From: Ilex aquifolium
Lineage: Eukaryota; Streptophyta; Magnoliopsida; Aquifoliales; Aquifoliaceae
Length of the DNA stretch: 64,000 bases
NCBI GenBank assembly: GCA_951799425.1
Contig: OX637409.1
Coordinates: 10,698,960 to 10,762,959 of the forward strand
Direction of reading: 5' to 3'
Shown: positions 10,967 through 21,082 of the stretch, in pieces
Layout of the letters: each line of letters begins with the position of its first letter
Position numbering within the stretch: the first letter of the stretch is position 1
Program-made: the position numbers and the translations under genes
The notes under the pieces: generated by a model
The model's database searches: none
The model's input: only the letters and a program-made list of their open reading frames with translations
Told to the model about the DNA's origin: nothing

Positions 10967-12485
10967 CATGAGTCCTCTTTGTTTTATTTTCATGTACATA
11001 GTAGTTAGATTTCTTTTATTGGTATATTGTTATTTTCATAATTTTGTAGTGTAGATTTTAGCATGAAGGTTGTTTACCTCTTCCTATGTTGGACTCATTT
11101 CACTTTGAGCATCATTGTAGCAAATCTTATTGGGTATCATGTTCTAGTCTAAGTTGGGGGGTGTAAACATGCTTTTTGTGTTTTATTTTTTTTTCGTTAA
11201 TGTACATATATATATAAGAGGGAGTATCTCATTTCCCATGTTACTTTTATTTTTCTCATTGCATGATTCCTTGTGCATTGAGGACAATGCATGGTTCAAG
11301 TTGGGGGGTGAGGTGCACCATTTACATTTTTCCACCATTTTTTGTATAGAATAATGGAAAATGTGAAAATTTTGAAAAATTTTGGTTCCAATATTGAACT
11401 ATATTCCCCTATCCTAATGGTTATGGGATTTGTGATTACTTGATCTTCATTTTGAACTTTGAATACATGAGCACATTATAGAAGTTTATCCTATTTCTAA
11501 GACTATCACATACTTGTTTGCTTTTAAACTCAACCATAAGTGCACCATGAACTTGTAATTTTGGCAATTTACGGATTGAGTCCACATTTAGTGTTTGACA
11601 TGAATAGTGGAGATGAGTAAGAACCCATGTGAGCTTTAGTGCCAATCCTTGTTGGAGGGAACTTACATTTACTCAAGGAACAATTTTTCAAATTCTAAAT
11701 TTGTTCAGTAATCTCATTATGCTTGTTTTGGTTAGGTGCATTTTGGTAGTTAATTGACTTTGTCTTGATATGTACAATGCTCTCCCATGCCTATCTAGAA
11801 ATGATCTTAGGCCATCTTTGAAATGCTTTGAGCCTTTGCCTTTTTCTTGTGAAATTTTATCCCTAGTGCCATGTTTGAGCCTTATTTGAAATTTGTTTCT
11901 ATGCCACGCATTTGACCAAGCCAATGCAAAAATGATAAAAATCTATCTCACATTGGTTGTTCCTAGAGTTGAATATGAGTGATCATAAAGAGAAGGAAGT
12001 ATGGCGGAAACTCAACAAAAGGGATGAATGATGTTGAATTCAAAGAGTTGAATCAAAAAAGAATGAAAATCCAAGAAAAGGAGAAAAAGGGGTGAAGGAA
12101 GAAAGAATTATCAAAAAAAAAAAAAGGGAAAATGTTAAGGAAAAGAAAGAAATGAAACAAAGAGTGTAGTGATGGTGTTAGCCTAGAAATCCCATAAAAG
12201 GGAGATCTTTTTGAAATAAAGGTCATTCACTCGGAACAACCCTCTTTGTTATCCTATATCCTTCATTTCTTTTGCTTCAATATCACCCCAAGGCCCCATT
12301 ATAACCCGTGAAAGTCCTAAATGATCTAGAGAAGTATGGGAGATGCATACTTTTAAAGAAAAAGAGAAGTTGATTTGTTATCTAATGCCCTAGCATTCTT
12401 TTTATGAGATTATGCCAAGGTTGTTTCATTTCTATGCATACTTCATTTTTGGATTATATGTGAGCATACTTTGTTTTGTGCACAA
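10967..12485 (+). other. Non-coding interior of N1 with two internal polypurine tracts
   Basis: There is no ORF of note here. Two PPT-like motifs, aagttggggggtgt at 11151-11164 and caagttggggggtg at 11297-11310, repeat the motif that borders the 3' LTR at 23676-23691. A purine-rich stretch with a poly-A run lies near 12100-12170. N2 carries the same region in reverse (about 27300-28870), so the region is a real part of the element. Confidence 0.75.
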
Positions 12486-12805
12486 GATTCTGTAACACCC
12501 CGCATTTTCTTTTATATATGCATATAGATATATAGATATAGCAAATAATGGTTGTAAAGATGTGGATAAGGGAATTGAAGTGTGTTTGAACTTTGTAAAT
12601 TTGAAAAGTAAAGATTTAAAATGTTAATGAAAATCATAGTTGAAATTTAGTTTTAGTGAGTGAAAATATAAAATGATAGGTCCTACAACTTGTATTAGAT
12701 AGGTTTGGTGTATAAATATGTGTTGGAGAGGTTTGTGATGGATTTGGTTAGTTTTGGAATGGATTGGAAATGGAAAACAAAAGAAATAGGCAAAACTGGG
12801 TAAAT

Positions 12806-12859
12806 GGTACCAGTACTGGGTACCGGTACTGAATGGTACCGGTACCGAGTACCGGTACT
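12806..12859. repeat. Palindrome cluster (GGTACCGGTACC type), A 5' LTR
   Basis: There are four GGTACCGGTAC/GAGTACCGGTAC words in 54 bp, upstream of the TATA box. The 3' LTR copy (21398-21510) is longer by about 60 bp. Confidence 0.88.
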
Positions 12860-12910
12860 ACCGAAACCAGACTGTTTATTTTAAGTCGCAAACAAGCCGA
12901 TTTTTCCTCC

Positions 12911-12920
12911 ACTATAAATA
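12911..12920 (+). promoter_or_regulatory. TATA box of A 5' LTR
   Basis: The motif actataaata is followed after about 30 bp by a C/T-rich stretch suited to transcription start. It is repeated unchanged in the 3' LTR at 21561-21570. Confidence 0.65.
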
Positions 12921-14518
12921 CATTTTGTCACCTCCTTAGCCTTCATTACACCACTCCAAACCCTAGAAAACATAAGAGAGAAAGAGAGAAACACAAGATC
13001 AAGAGAAAACAAGAGATTGAATGGTTGATTCAAGATCAAAGCCCTAATTTTTCCAAGAGCATTGAGGTAGGGGATTTCTTCCTATTCTCTTACATTGAGG
13101 CTAGGATTAAATTATATGTATTCTTTTGGTTCAAAATCATATATACTTGCTATTATTTACTTGAGTCTTGATCCTCTTGCATTTATTGCCATGTTCTAAA
13201 CATTGTGGTAGTTGGGTAACCATTAAAGGTCCCTTTTTCATTCTCAAACCCTAGTTTTAAGAAAAATGAATTCTTCCTCTTTACATTTTCTTTGTTCTCA
13301 CAATCAAAACCTTAGTGCTTGATATTGTATAACAAAATGATGTTTATGGTGATCTCTTGCTCTTTTTCTTCAATTATGCTATGGTACAAATTGTGAAATT
13401 TAGGGATTTTGGGATTTCTGGTAAATTGAGAAAATGTTTGTAATGATATCTCTTGTATGATTGTTGTGATGGATGGTTAGAATGTGAGATATTTGTGGGA
13501 ATTTTATCGCTTGCGTGGTTGTACGATACGAACATGGATTACTATGGACCGGGTATCATGTAGTGGGTATACGTCTTTATATGCCACGCGGGTATGAACT
13601 TTTCCTACCACATGGAGTGGGTAGACGCCTTTGTACGACGTGTGGGTATAAACTTTTCATATCGCTAATGATCCCGGGTTAGTAACGTGGGTTGTATCGG
13701 GCACACAGTGTGGGTCATCGTGCATTGTACCATAAATTGTTTTGACAAGAGTTTCGGGAAGTATGGGATTCTGTGAGAACTTGTTGAAAACGGTTCATGG
13801 TAGAATGAATTACCAATGGTATATGGTGTTTATTTATCCATTTCGATTACTATTGCTACTTAAACTTGAGATCTATTTAAAATGTACTGCTTTTCCTTCA
13901 AAATGTTATATATGCTATTTGTGAAAATGAGACCAACCGTTTTATATGCTTTCCTAAACCTTGTTTGAGTTTGGGAAGATTTTGCTACAGAGCTTCGTGC
14001 TCATCCCCTACAATTAACATTTTTCAGATTATGCTATAGAGGAGGAGCTTGGCGCTAATGAGCCGGGCCTTGGGGAAGCCTCATTAGAGGGGTACCTGGA
14101 TCCCGAGTGGGACATTTAGAGATGCCCTTTTATTTTTGTACTAGATTAGGGACCAATATGTACAAACATTGTAAAGTCTAGTTTCTTTTGAAATTCCGCT
14201 GCAATATATTCATGTAATTCTTTTGGGTTGTAATGGCCTTAGTTTGGCTTATTCTTTTGGGATGATTGTTGTGGATAGTATATATGGTGAATGAAATATT
14301 TTGGATTTGATGGTTAGATAGACCCGGTGTGGTCAATGTATTATACATGTACAGGTTGTGAGTTTTGGGAGAGCTTCCCGTACGAAGGAGACTCTGCCCA
14401 AATTTTGTTAAAATTAAGAATGTTTTTTATTTGATGGATTTATATTTAGTTGCTCTCATGACATGAATGGTTTCATAGTGTAATGCCGTCCAGGGTGGTA
14501 TTTGGGGCGTTACAAAGT

Positions 14519-14532
14519 TGGTATCAGAGCCT
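14519..14532 (+). other. Primer binding site of chromovirus A, initiator-Met type
   Basis: TGGTATCAGAGCCT begins 5 bp after the LTR and matches the complement of the 3' end of initiator tRNA-Met, usual for plant chromoviruses. Confidence 0.9.
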
Positions 14533-14715
14533 AGGCTTTAGGTCTTACATGGGAGCTGTAGGTTATGGATTACCACTAGAGATGTAGGTTTAGGGTGAAG
14601 GAAATTGTTAAGTTAAATTTTGTATATGCCTTGTGCTTAAATCAAGACATCCTACATATCACTTTAGTTTATATCTTGCACATCAAGGGAACTAAATTAT
14701 GGATTGATGTGCAGG

Positions 14716-15709
14716 ATGGACGGTACACGGGGACGCGGACATGGCCGTGGCCGTGGAGGTCAAGCAAATCCACCACCACCACCACCTCCGGATGCCATGC
14801 AAGGCATTTACGAATGCTTGAGGGAGCTCACCACTTTGGTACAAAACCAAAATGGTAACAACAACCACAATGGTGGAGCTCATCCTCTCGCTCAAGTACC
14901 GGGCAACGGAGAGGAGAATAGGAGAATGGTAGTTCTCCGAGAGTTTATGAGGCAACACCCGCCTACTTTCCAAGGGAGCTCTAATCCTTTGGATGCGGAT
15001 AAATGGATCCGTCGGGTAAAGAAGATTTGTGACGGCATGGGGGTTGCCGAAGACTTGAGGGTTGGCTTGGCTACCTATTTGGCCGACCATTGGTGGGACT
15101 CCGTGAAAAGAAGGAGGAACACCGAGGCACTTACTTGGGAGGAATTCGACCAAGTCTTCCAAGACAAGTATTTTCCGGAATTAGTTAAGGACCGGATGAA
15201 GACAGACTTTCTGGCTCTACGGCAGGGTAGCATGACGGTGGCGGAGTATGAGAGGAGGTTTGATGAGCTATCCCGTTACGCTACAGAGTTTATAGCTACT
15301 AAGGCCGACAGGGCCAAGCGATTCGAGCAGAGACTGAGGCCGGTCATCCGGGAGAAGTTGGTGGCTCTCAAGATCAGGGAGTATGGGGATCTGGTTGATA
15401 GAGCCGCACTTGTGGAGAGAGACATGGAGGATACTCAGCGGCGACAGAGCCTTATGAGAGGAGGTCCGATCAGGACGGGCACTAGCACCAGTGGAGTGCA
15501 GCGAGCGGCACCTTACCGGCGCCCAGATCAGGCAGGGGGACAGAGACCTCAGGTAGCTCGAGGAGCAGGAGGTGTACCGGGGAGGACAGCCACAGACCCC
15601 AGTCACTGCTTTGCATGTGGAGAGGTGGGGCACTACAAAAGTCAATGTCCATCGTTTCCACCATGGACCAATCAAGCGGCAGGACAAGGGCAAGCAACCC
15701 AGCCCCCAC
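14716..15709 (+). pseudogene. Chromovirus A gag, cut by a solo LTR
   Basis: The start is the ATG at 14716 (MDGTRGRGHGRG). A Gly/Arg- and Pro-rich N-terminus is followed by the Ty3 capsid domain (FMRQHPPTFQGSSNPLDADKW, then WWDSVKRRR and YFPELVKDRMKTDFLALRQGSM) and one CCHC knuckle, CFACGEVGHYKSQC, near 15609. The ORF is unbroken up to the solo LTR. If that LTR and one TSD are taken out, the frame continues directly into the protease at 17531, so gag and pol were one polyprotein. The insertion supplies an early stop, so a truncated Gag of about 335 residues is the most that could now be made. Confidence 0.9.
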
Positions 15710-17525
15710 TGATGAGCACATAATATTGCATATTTGAAGGGCTCATTACATGCATTTTAACTCAACTTTTGCATTTAAGTACTTAGAGTTAGCCGAAATT
15801 ATGAATAATGTTGATATTTTGATGTTGCAAGTTTTTATTGCTTAAATCATGTATTTTAGGACATTGCAACAATGTTGGATGTGTGGTGAAGGCATGGACA
15901 CAATACATGAAGAATTGGAGGCTTAAAAGTGAAGAAATCAAGAAGGCATTGGTGCTTGGGAACAAGGGCACCAGCTGCAGCAACAATTGGAAGCACTGCC
16001 TCGGAATTCCTCCATTTTGACCATGATCTACTCAGAATTTGGAAGAGTTCAAAGCATGAAAGTTGTAGATATGGGTGTCTTCTGTTTGGTGTTAAAATTC
16101 AGCCCAATCCAACGGTTAGATCAATAGTTATGCCGATTCTACCGAAGGTGGTCCAGTGCAGAAAAACAGTACCGGTACTCGGTACCGGTACCAAATACGC
16201 GAAAATAGCCTGTAACTCAACTTTGAGGCTTGGGGGTCCCACCTACACTTCTCCCACGCCTATCCCAACATTTCCTTACACATTTGCAGGCCTCCTACAC
16301 TCAAGTGGAAGACTTTGAAGGCCAATGCATTGAGGGAGGATGGGAGAGAAGTGGGCTGCCAGGGCTATGATCTCCTAGCCTGTCAAGCCATCCATTCAGC
16401 CCTCTCTTGATGGGAGCTCGTACACACAGCTAGGGGGGAGCCTCTTGGACGTTTTGGCAAGTCTCCACACATCATTATATTCAACATTAGAAGCTTGTAT
16501 AGTGGTTGGCTACCTAAGCTTAGGAGTAGAGATAGAAAGCTCCAAGGAGGAAGATGATGAATAGTATTTTCGTTTTTGCATTTTCTTCTCCGTTTTTGTT
16601 GTAGTAAGCTTTCATACTCTTGTAATTCTTAATCCTTGCACTTTAATCTCATCTATTTCATGTTCATTTCAAGTTTAGCCTTGCACTTTACTTTTCACCA
16701 TTGTTATGCTTTCAAGTTCTTCATTTTTAGCTTAAAATGGGTTTTGAATATTTCTCTTCATAGCTTTAGATTTCTTGTTGTAAGTTAATTTTCATGCTTC
16801 ATGTCTTCATTATATGTCTTTACATTATGCTTGTCTTTCATTTTTATGTATGATTAGCTAGGATTTAAGTTGGTTAATCCAAGGGAAAATTCCTCTTGGG
16901 GATTCCATTTCAACTCTTCTTCTTTCCTCCCTTTTGAGTCAAATGGTTCGGTTTGATGGGGTTGAGAGTGGATGAGTTGGTGAGCCTTTGATATTCCGTA
17001 GGCCTAGTCATGGTTTATGCTTAGATTACTCACCAATCTCGTCCCTAGCTTCCCCCGAATCAATCGTTCATTCATGCTCAATCGGAGGAAGGCTTTGAGT
17101 TGGCTTGACATTCCCATTGGAGTGAACCTTTGTGGTTAATCAACACTTGCTTTATTTGCATTTTCATTCACAAACCAAACACAAAACTCAAATACAAGAT
17201 TTTACACTTTCTTTTCACTTTTGCAAAATCACTTTCACAAAACTCCCTTTCCTTCCCTGAGGAGACGACCTTGGAATATTTTCCAAGTAAAACACACGAC
17301 CACAAAAGACTCCTTTCGATTGGGGAGCATTTTTGTGCACACCGCATCTCATTCCATCTTTTTTGTTCATCACATTTCCATTCACATCCATTTTGTTATT
17401 GTTTCCTATCTTCTTGCATCATCCGGAGGGAGAGTGACACTCCCCCATCACTATAAGCCACATACACACATTGAGGGTGAGGGTGATGTTACGAGGTTAG
17501 GAACGACGTAGTTTCCAACCAATCA
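15710..17525 (+). repeat. Solo N-type LTR inside gag of chromovirus A
   Basis: It starts TGATGAGCACATAATATTGC and ends ccaaccaatca, 1816 bp, with TSD cccac at 15705-15709 and 17526-17530. No PBS or interior follows, so it is the product of LTR-LTR recombination. It is the youngest layer in this stack (N1, then A, then this). Confidence 0.93.
16168..16193. repeat. Palindrome cluster (GTACCGGTAC type), solo LTR
   Basis: Two words, agtaccggtact and ggtaccggtacc, lie adjacent. The cluster is shorter than in the other N-type LTRs. Confidence 0.8.
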
Positions 17526-17530
17526 CCCAC

Positions 17531-19065
17531 TACCGAGACAACCTCCACAGAGACCACAGCAACAGAGACCCATAGGAGCTTTAGCCCCAGGCGGCGCCAC
17601 TCAGGGGAGAGTATTTGTTTTGACCCAAGCGGAGGAAGATGCCTCCAATGCCGTTGTGGAAGGTATCGTTCTTCTTTACAATTCTTGGGCCCGAATCTTA
17701 TTCGATCCCGGTGCTACTCATTCTTTTATACGTACTGCATATGCTATGAATTTGGGATTGGGTTTTGAGAAGTTAGAACATGCCTTGACTGTTGACTTGC
17801 CTACGGGAGAACAGTTGGGTACTAGCCGAGTCTGCAAGGGTTGTGTGCTTCGTATTGGGGAGCACGAATTGATTGTGGATTTGATTGCTTTAGAGATGAA
17901 GGGGTATGATGTGATTTTTGGGATGAATTTGTTGTCCGTTTTCCGTGCGGTGATGGATTATTTTCGCAAGCGGATCTCATTCCAATTACCGGGAGGGGTA
18001 GTCTTTACTTTCATGAATGATCGTAATTCTTCCCATCCATTTCCTACTACGGGTAGTAAATTCTTGAAAGCGAAGGCGGGAAGCCAGTTGAGTTTCTTAG
18101 CCAGCTTAATGGGAGATGATCGGGATAAATCCCATGCGGACGTAGTGTTGATAGTATCAGATTTTCCGGATGTCTTCCCTGACGAATTACCTGGGTTACC
18201 TCCACAAAGGGAGATTGAGTTCAAGATTGATCTCTATCCAGGAACTGAACCCATATCCATTGCCCCTTATCGAATGGCACCTTTGGAGTTGAATGAGCTA
18301 AGGAAGCAATTGGATCATTTATTGGCCATTGGGTTTATACGTTTGAGCACCTCACCTTGGGGAGCCCCGGTCCTCTTTGTGAAGAAGACGGATGAGACAC
18401 TACGGTTGTGCACGGATTACAGAAGGTTGAATCGGGTTACCGTGAAGAATAAATATCCTTTGCCCCGAATTGACGATTTATTTGACCAGTTGAGGGGTTC
18501 GAGGTACTACTCCAAGATTGATCTTCGCACAGGGTACCATCAACTGCGGATTAAGGAGGGGGATATTCCTAAGACTGATTTTCGTACCCGGTATGGTCAT
18601 TTCGAGTATACGGTGATGCCGTTCGGATTGACTAATGCCCCCGCAGCCTTCATGGATTTGATGCATAGAGTCTTTCGGCCTTACCTCGATCAATTTGTCA
18701 TTGTGTTTATTGATGATATATTGATTTACTCACAGACTCAGGAGGAACATGCTCGTCATCTCTCTATTGTGCTACAAAAATTGAGAGAACATAAGTTATA
18801 TGCGAAGATGAGTAAGTGTGAGTTTTGGATGAAGGAAGTGAAGTTCCTTGGCCATGTTGTGTCTGAGAAAGGAGTAGCTGTTGATCCCGCAAAGATTGAG
18901 GCTGTGATGAAATGGGAACCACCGAAGAATGTGACCGAGATACGTAGCTTCTTGGTTTTAGCAGGTTACTATCGGAGGTTCGTAGAAGGGTTCTCAAAGC
19001 TTGCGATGCCGATGACTCGCCTTACAAGAAGGGAGAAAAATTTGTGTGGACTCAAGCGTGTGAGC
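17531..19065 (+). pseudogene. Chromovirus A protease and reverse transcriptase
   Basis: The frame is open from 17531 to a frameshift near 19040. The protease has [12 protein letters not shown] near 17697 and later IFGMNLL; the active-site triplet is DPG in place of the usual DSG/DTG. RT has the blocks [21 protein letters not shown] near 18410, [36 protein letters not shown] and the catalytic [10 protein letters not shown] near 18706. It then runs into the connection domain ([21 protein letters not shown]). A one-base shift near 19040 moves the reading into the next frame. Confidence 0.9.
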
Positions 19066-19745
19066 TAGCCTTTCGCACCTTGAAGGAGAAGTTGACGACG
19101 GCTCCTGTCCTCATTATTCCGAGCAGTGGGGAGGGATATGATGTGTACACAGATGCTTCGCTACGAGGCTTGGGATGTGTTCTAATGCAAGGAGGGAAGG
19201 TAGTTGCTTATGGATCGAGGCAACTCAAAACTCATGAACAGAACTATCCCACTCACGACTTGGAGTTAGCCGTTGTGGTGTTTGCTCTTAAGCTGTGGAG
19301 ATGTTATTTATACGGGGAGAAATTTCAAGTGTTCTCAGACCATAAAAGCCTCAAATATATCTTCACGCAGAAGGATTTGAATCTCCGCCAAAGAAGGTGG
19401 ATTGAGTATTTAGAAGATTACGAGTTCACGCTCAATTACCATCCGGGGAAAGCCAATGTAGTCGCCGATGCACTTAGCCGAAAGTCTTGGGGTGAACTCA
19501 ATGTTCTTGCAAGTAAATGGAAGTTGAAGAATGCCCTTGGAGATTTTGATCTATGGGTTGGAGAAGATGGATCCCGACCATGTTTGTTCAACCTTGTGGC
19601 TCAACCTACTCTCCAGCGTAGGGTTGTGGAATTGCAATGCGTGGATCCTGAATTAGTGTCGATACGAGCTAAATTGGAAAATGGAGAAACTATGGAGGGT
19701 TGGTCTTTAAGAAACGGAGAATTAAGATATGGGGAGAAATTATGA
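19044..19745 (+). pseudogene. Chromovirus A RNase H and linker
   Basis: RNase H begins [16 protein letters not shown] near 19141 and continues with [16 protein letters not shown] and [12 protein letters not shown] to [15 protein letters not shown] near 19440. The first Asp, the Glu and the SDH Asp of the active site are present. The frame is one base off the RT frame upstream and is the same as the integrase frame downstream. A TGA at 19743-19745 ends it in the linker before the integrase zinc-binding region. Confidence 0.9.
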
Positions 19746-20867
19746 GTTCCCGACGATTCGTCCCTAAAGGAGGAAATACTTGAAGAGTGTCATCGCTCCA
19801 AGTTTGCTATCCACCCCGGTAGCACCAAAATGTACAGGGACATGAGGCGCCAATATTGGTGGAAGGGAATGAAGAAGGATGTGGCAAGGTTCATAGCAAA
19901 ATGTGCGGTGTGCCAGCAAGTGAAGATTGAGCATCAACGACCTGGAGGATTATTACAGTCTCTGCCTATCCCGGAGTGGAAGTGGGATCACATCACCATG
20001 GACTTCGTATCTGGCTTTCCACGGACTGCACGAGGGCATAATGCCGCATGGGTCATTGTTGATAGACTCACCAAGTCCGCTCACTTCTTGAGTATGAAAA
20101 CCACCGACACGTTAGAGACCCTGAGCAAGCTCTATATTCGCGAGATAGTGAGATTGCATGGAGTTCCGATATCCATTGTGTCGGATCGTGATTCTCGTTT
20201 CGTAGCGCAATTTTGGCAAAGTCTTCAAAGGGCTATGGGGACAGAGTTACACTTCAGCACCGCCTTTCATCCCCAAACGGATGGCCAATCCGAGAGGGTA
20301 ATCCAGATTCTAGAAGACATGTTGCGTGCTTGTGTGTTGGACTTCAAGGGAGGTTGGAGCGACCATTTGCCATTGGTGGAATTTGCATACAACAACAGCT
20401 ATCAGAAAAGTATTGGGATGGCACCGTATGAAGCATTGTATGAAAGACCATGCCGATCACCGACATGTTGGTTAGAAACCGGCGAGAGTAGTTTGTTGGG
20501 ACCGGACCTTGTTAGAGAAACTACAGAGAAAATTCAACTCATCCGAGAGAGGCTACGGACGGCGCAAAGTAGACAGAAGAGCTATGCGGACCGCAGACGA
20601 AGACCCTTAGAATTCAAGGTGGGAGACTACGTGTACCTTAAGGTGTCACCCAAGAAGGGCGTGTTTCGATTCGGCAAGAAGGGGAAGTTAGCGCCAAGAT
20701 ATACCGGACCGTTTGAGATAATCAAAGTGGTAGGCAAGGCGGCATATCAACTTCGACTACCAGCCCAGCTACCCGGAGTACATGACGTGTTCCACGTGTC
20801 GATGTTGAGAAAGTGTCAATCGGATGCAACGCCGGTCGTAGACTTGGAAGATATTGAAATCCAATAG
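19746..20867 (+). pseudogene. Chromovirus A integrase
   Basis: This is the same frame as RNase H after the TGA. The HHCC region runs from ECHRSKFAIHPG near 19785 to CAVCQQVK near 19905. In the DDE core the first Asp is in ITMDFVSGFP, the second in IVSDRDSRF and the Glu in DGQSERVIQILEDML; all are present. The GPF/Y-type module FKVGDYVYLKV ... LAPRYTGPFEIIKVVG follows, then HDVFHVSMLRKC. A TAG at 20865-20867 separates it from the chromodomain-like tail. Confidence 0.9.
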
Positions 20868-21041
20868 GGAGCAACCTATGAAGAACAACCATTGAAGATT
20901 CTCGATGCCAAAGAGAAGGTGCTCCGTAACAAAGTCATCCGACTAGTGAAGATTTTGTGGCAACACCATGGAGTGGAAGAAGCTACTTGGGAACCGGAGC
21001 AAGAAATGCGGGAGAAGTATCCACATTTATTCGCTACTTGA
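20868..21041 (+). pseudogene. Chromodomain-like integrase tail of A
   Basis: It is in the same frame as the integrase, after a TAG. The 57 residues (QPLKILDAKEKVLRNK, VKILWQHHGVEEATWEPEQEM, end YPHLF) fit the C-terminal chromodomain of Tekay-type chromoviruses, which targets insertion to marked heterochromatin. The final stop is TGA at 21039, about 30 bp before the PPT. Confidence 0.85.
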
Positions 21042-21068
21042 GGTAAGTTTCGAGGACGAAACTTTCTT

Positions 21069-21082
21069 TAAGGGGGGTGGAT
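21069..21082 (+). other. Polypurine tract of chromovirus A
   Basis: The purine run taaggggggtggat directly precedes the 3' LTR and would prime plus-strand DNA synthesis. E has a very similar PPT at 63409-63421. Confidence 0.88.

Larger units (their letters stand above)
12491..14514 (+). repeat. 5' LTR of chromovirus A
   Basis: It is 2024 bp, starting TGTAACACCCC and ending GGGGCGTTACA, so the ends form an inverted repeat. A TATA box (actataaata) at 12911-12920 lies about 50 bp downstream of the palindrome cluster 12806-12859. The 60-codon ORF inside (13742-13924) recurs in the 3' LTR and is treated as chance. Confidence 0.93.

Noticed and set aside
10967-12485. Env-like third gene of an Athila element in N1
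   Set aside because: No ORF of useful length and no membrane segments are present; the region is AT-rich and non-coding in both N1 and N2.
12833-13171. ORFs reading through the palindrome clusters (for example MVPVPSTGTTETRL, also 21484, 42054 and 26161)
   Set aside because: They are translations of GGTACC/GTACCG repeats in LTRs, change frame and sequence between copies, and match no domain.
13742-13924. 60-codon ORF repeated identically at 22401
   Set aside because: It is in both LTRs of chromovirus A, so its conservation only reflects recent LTR identity.
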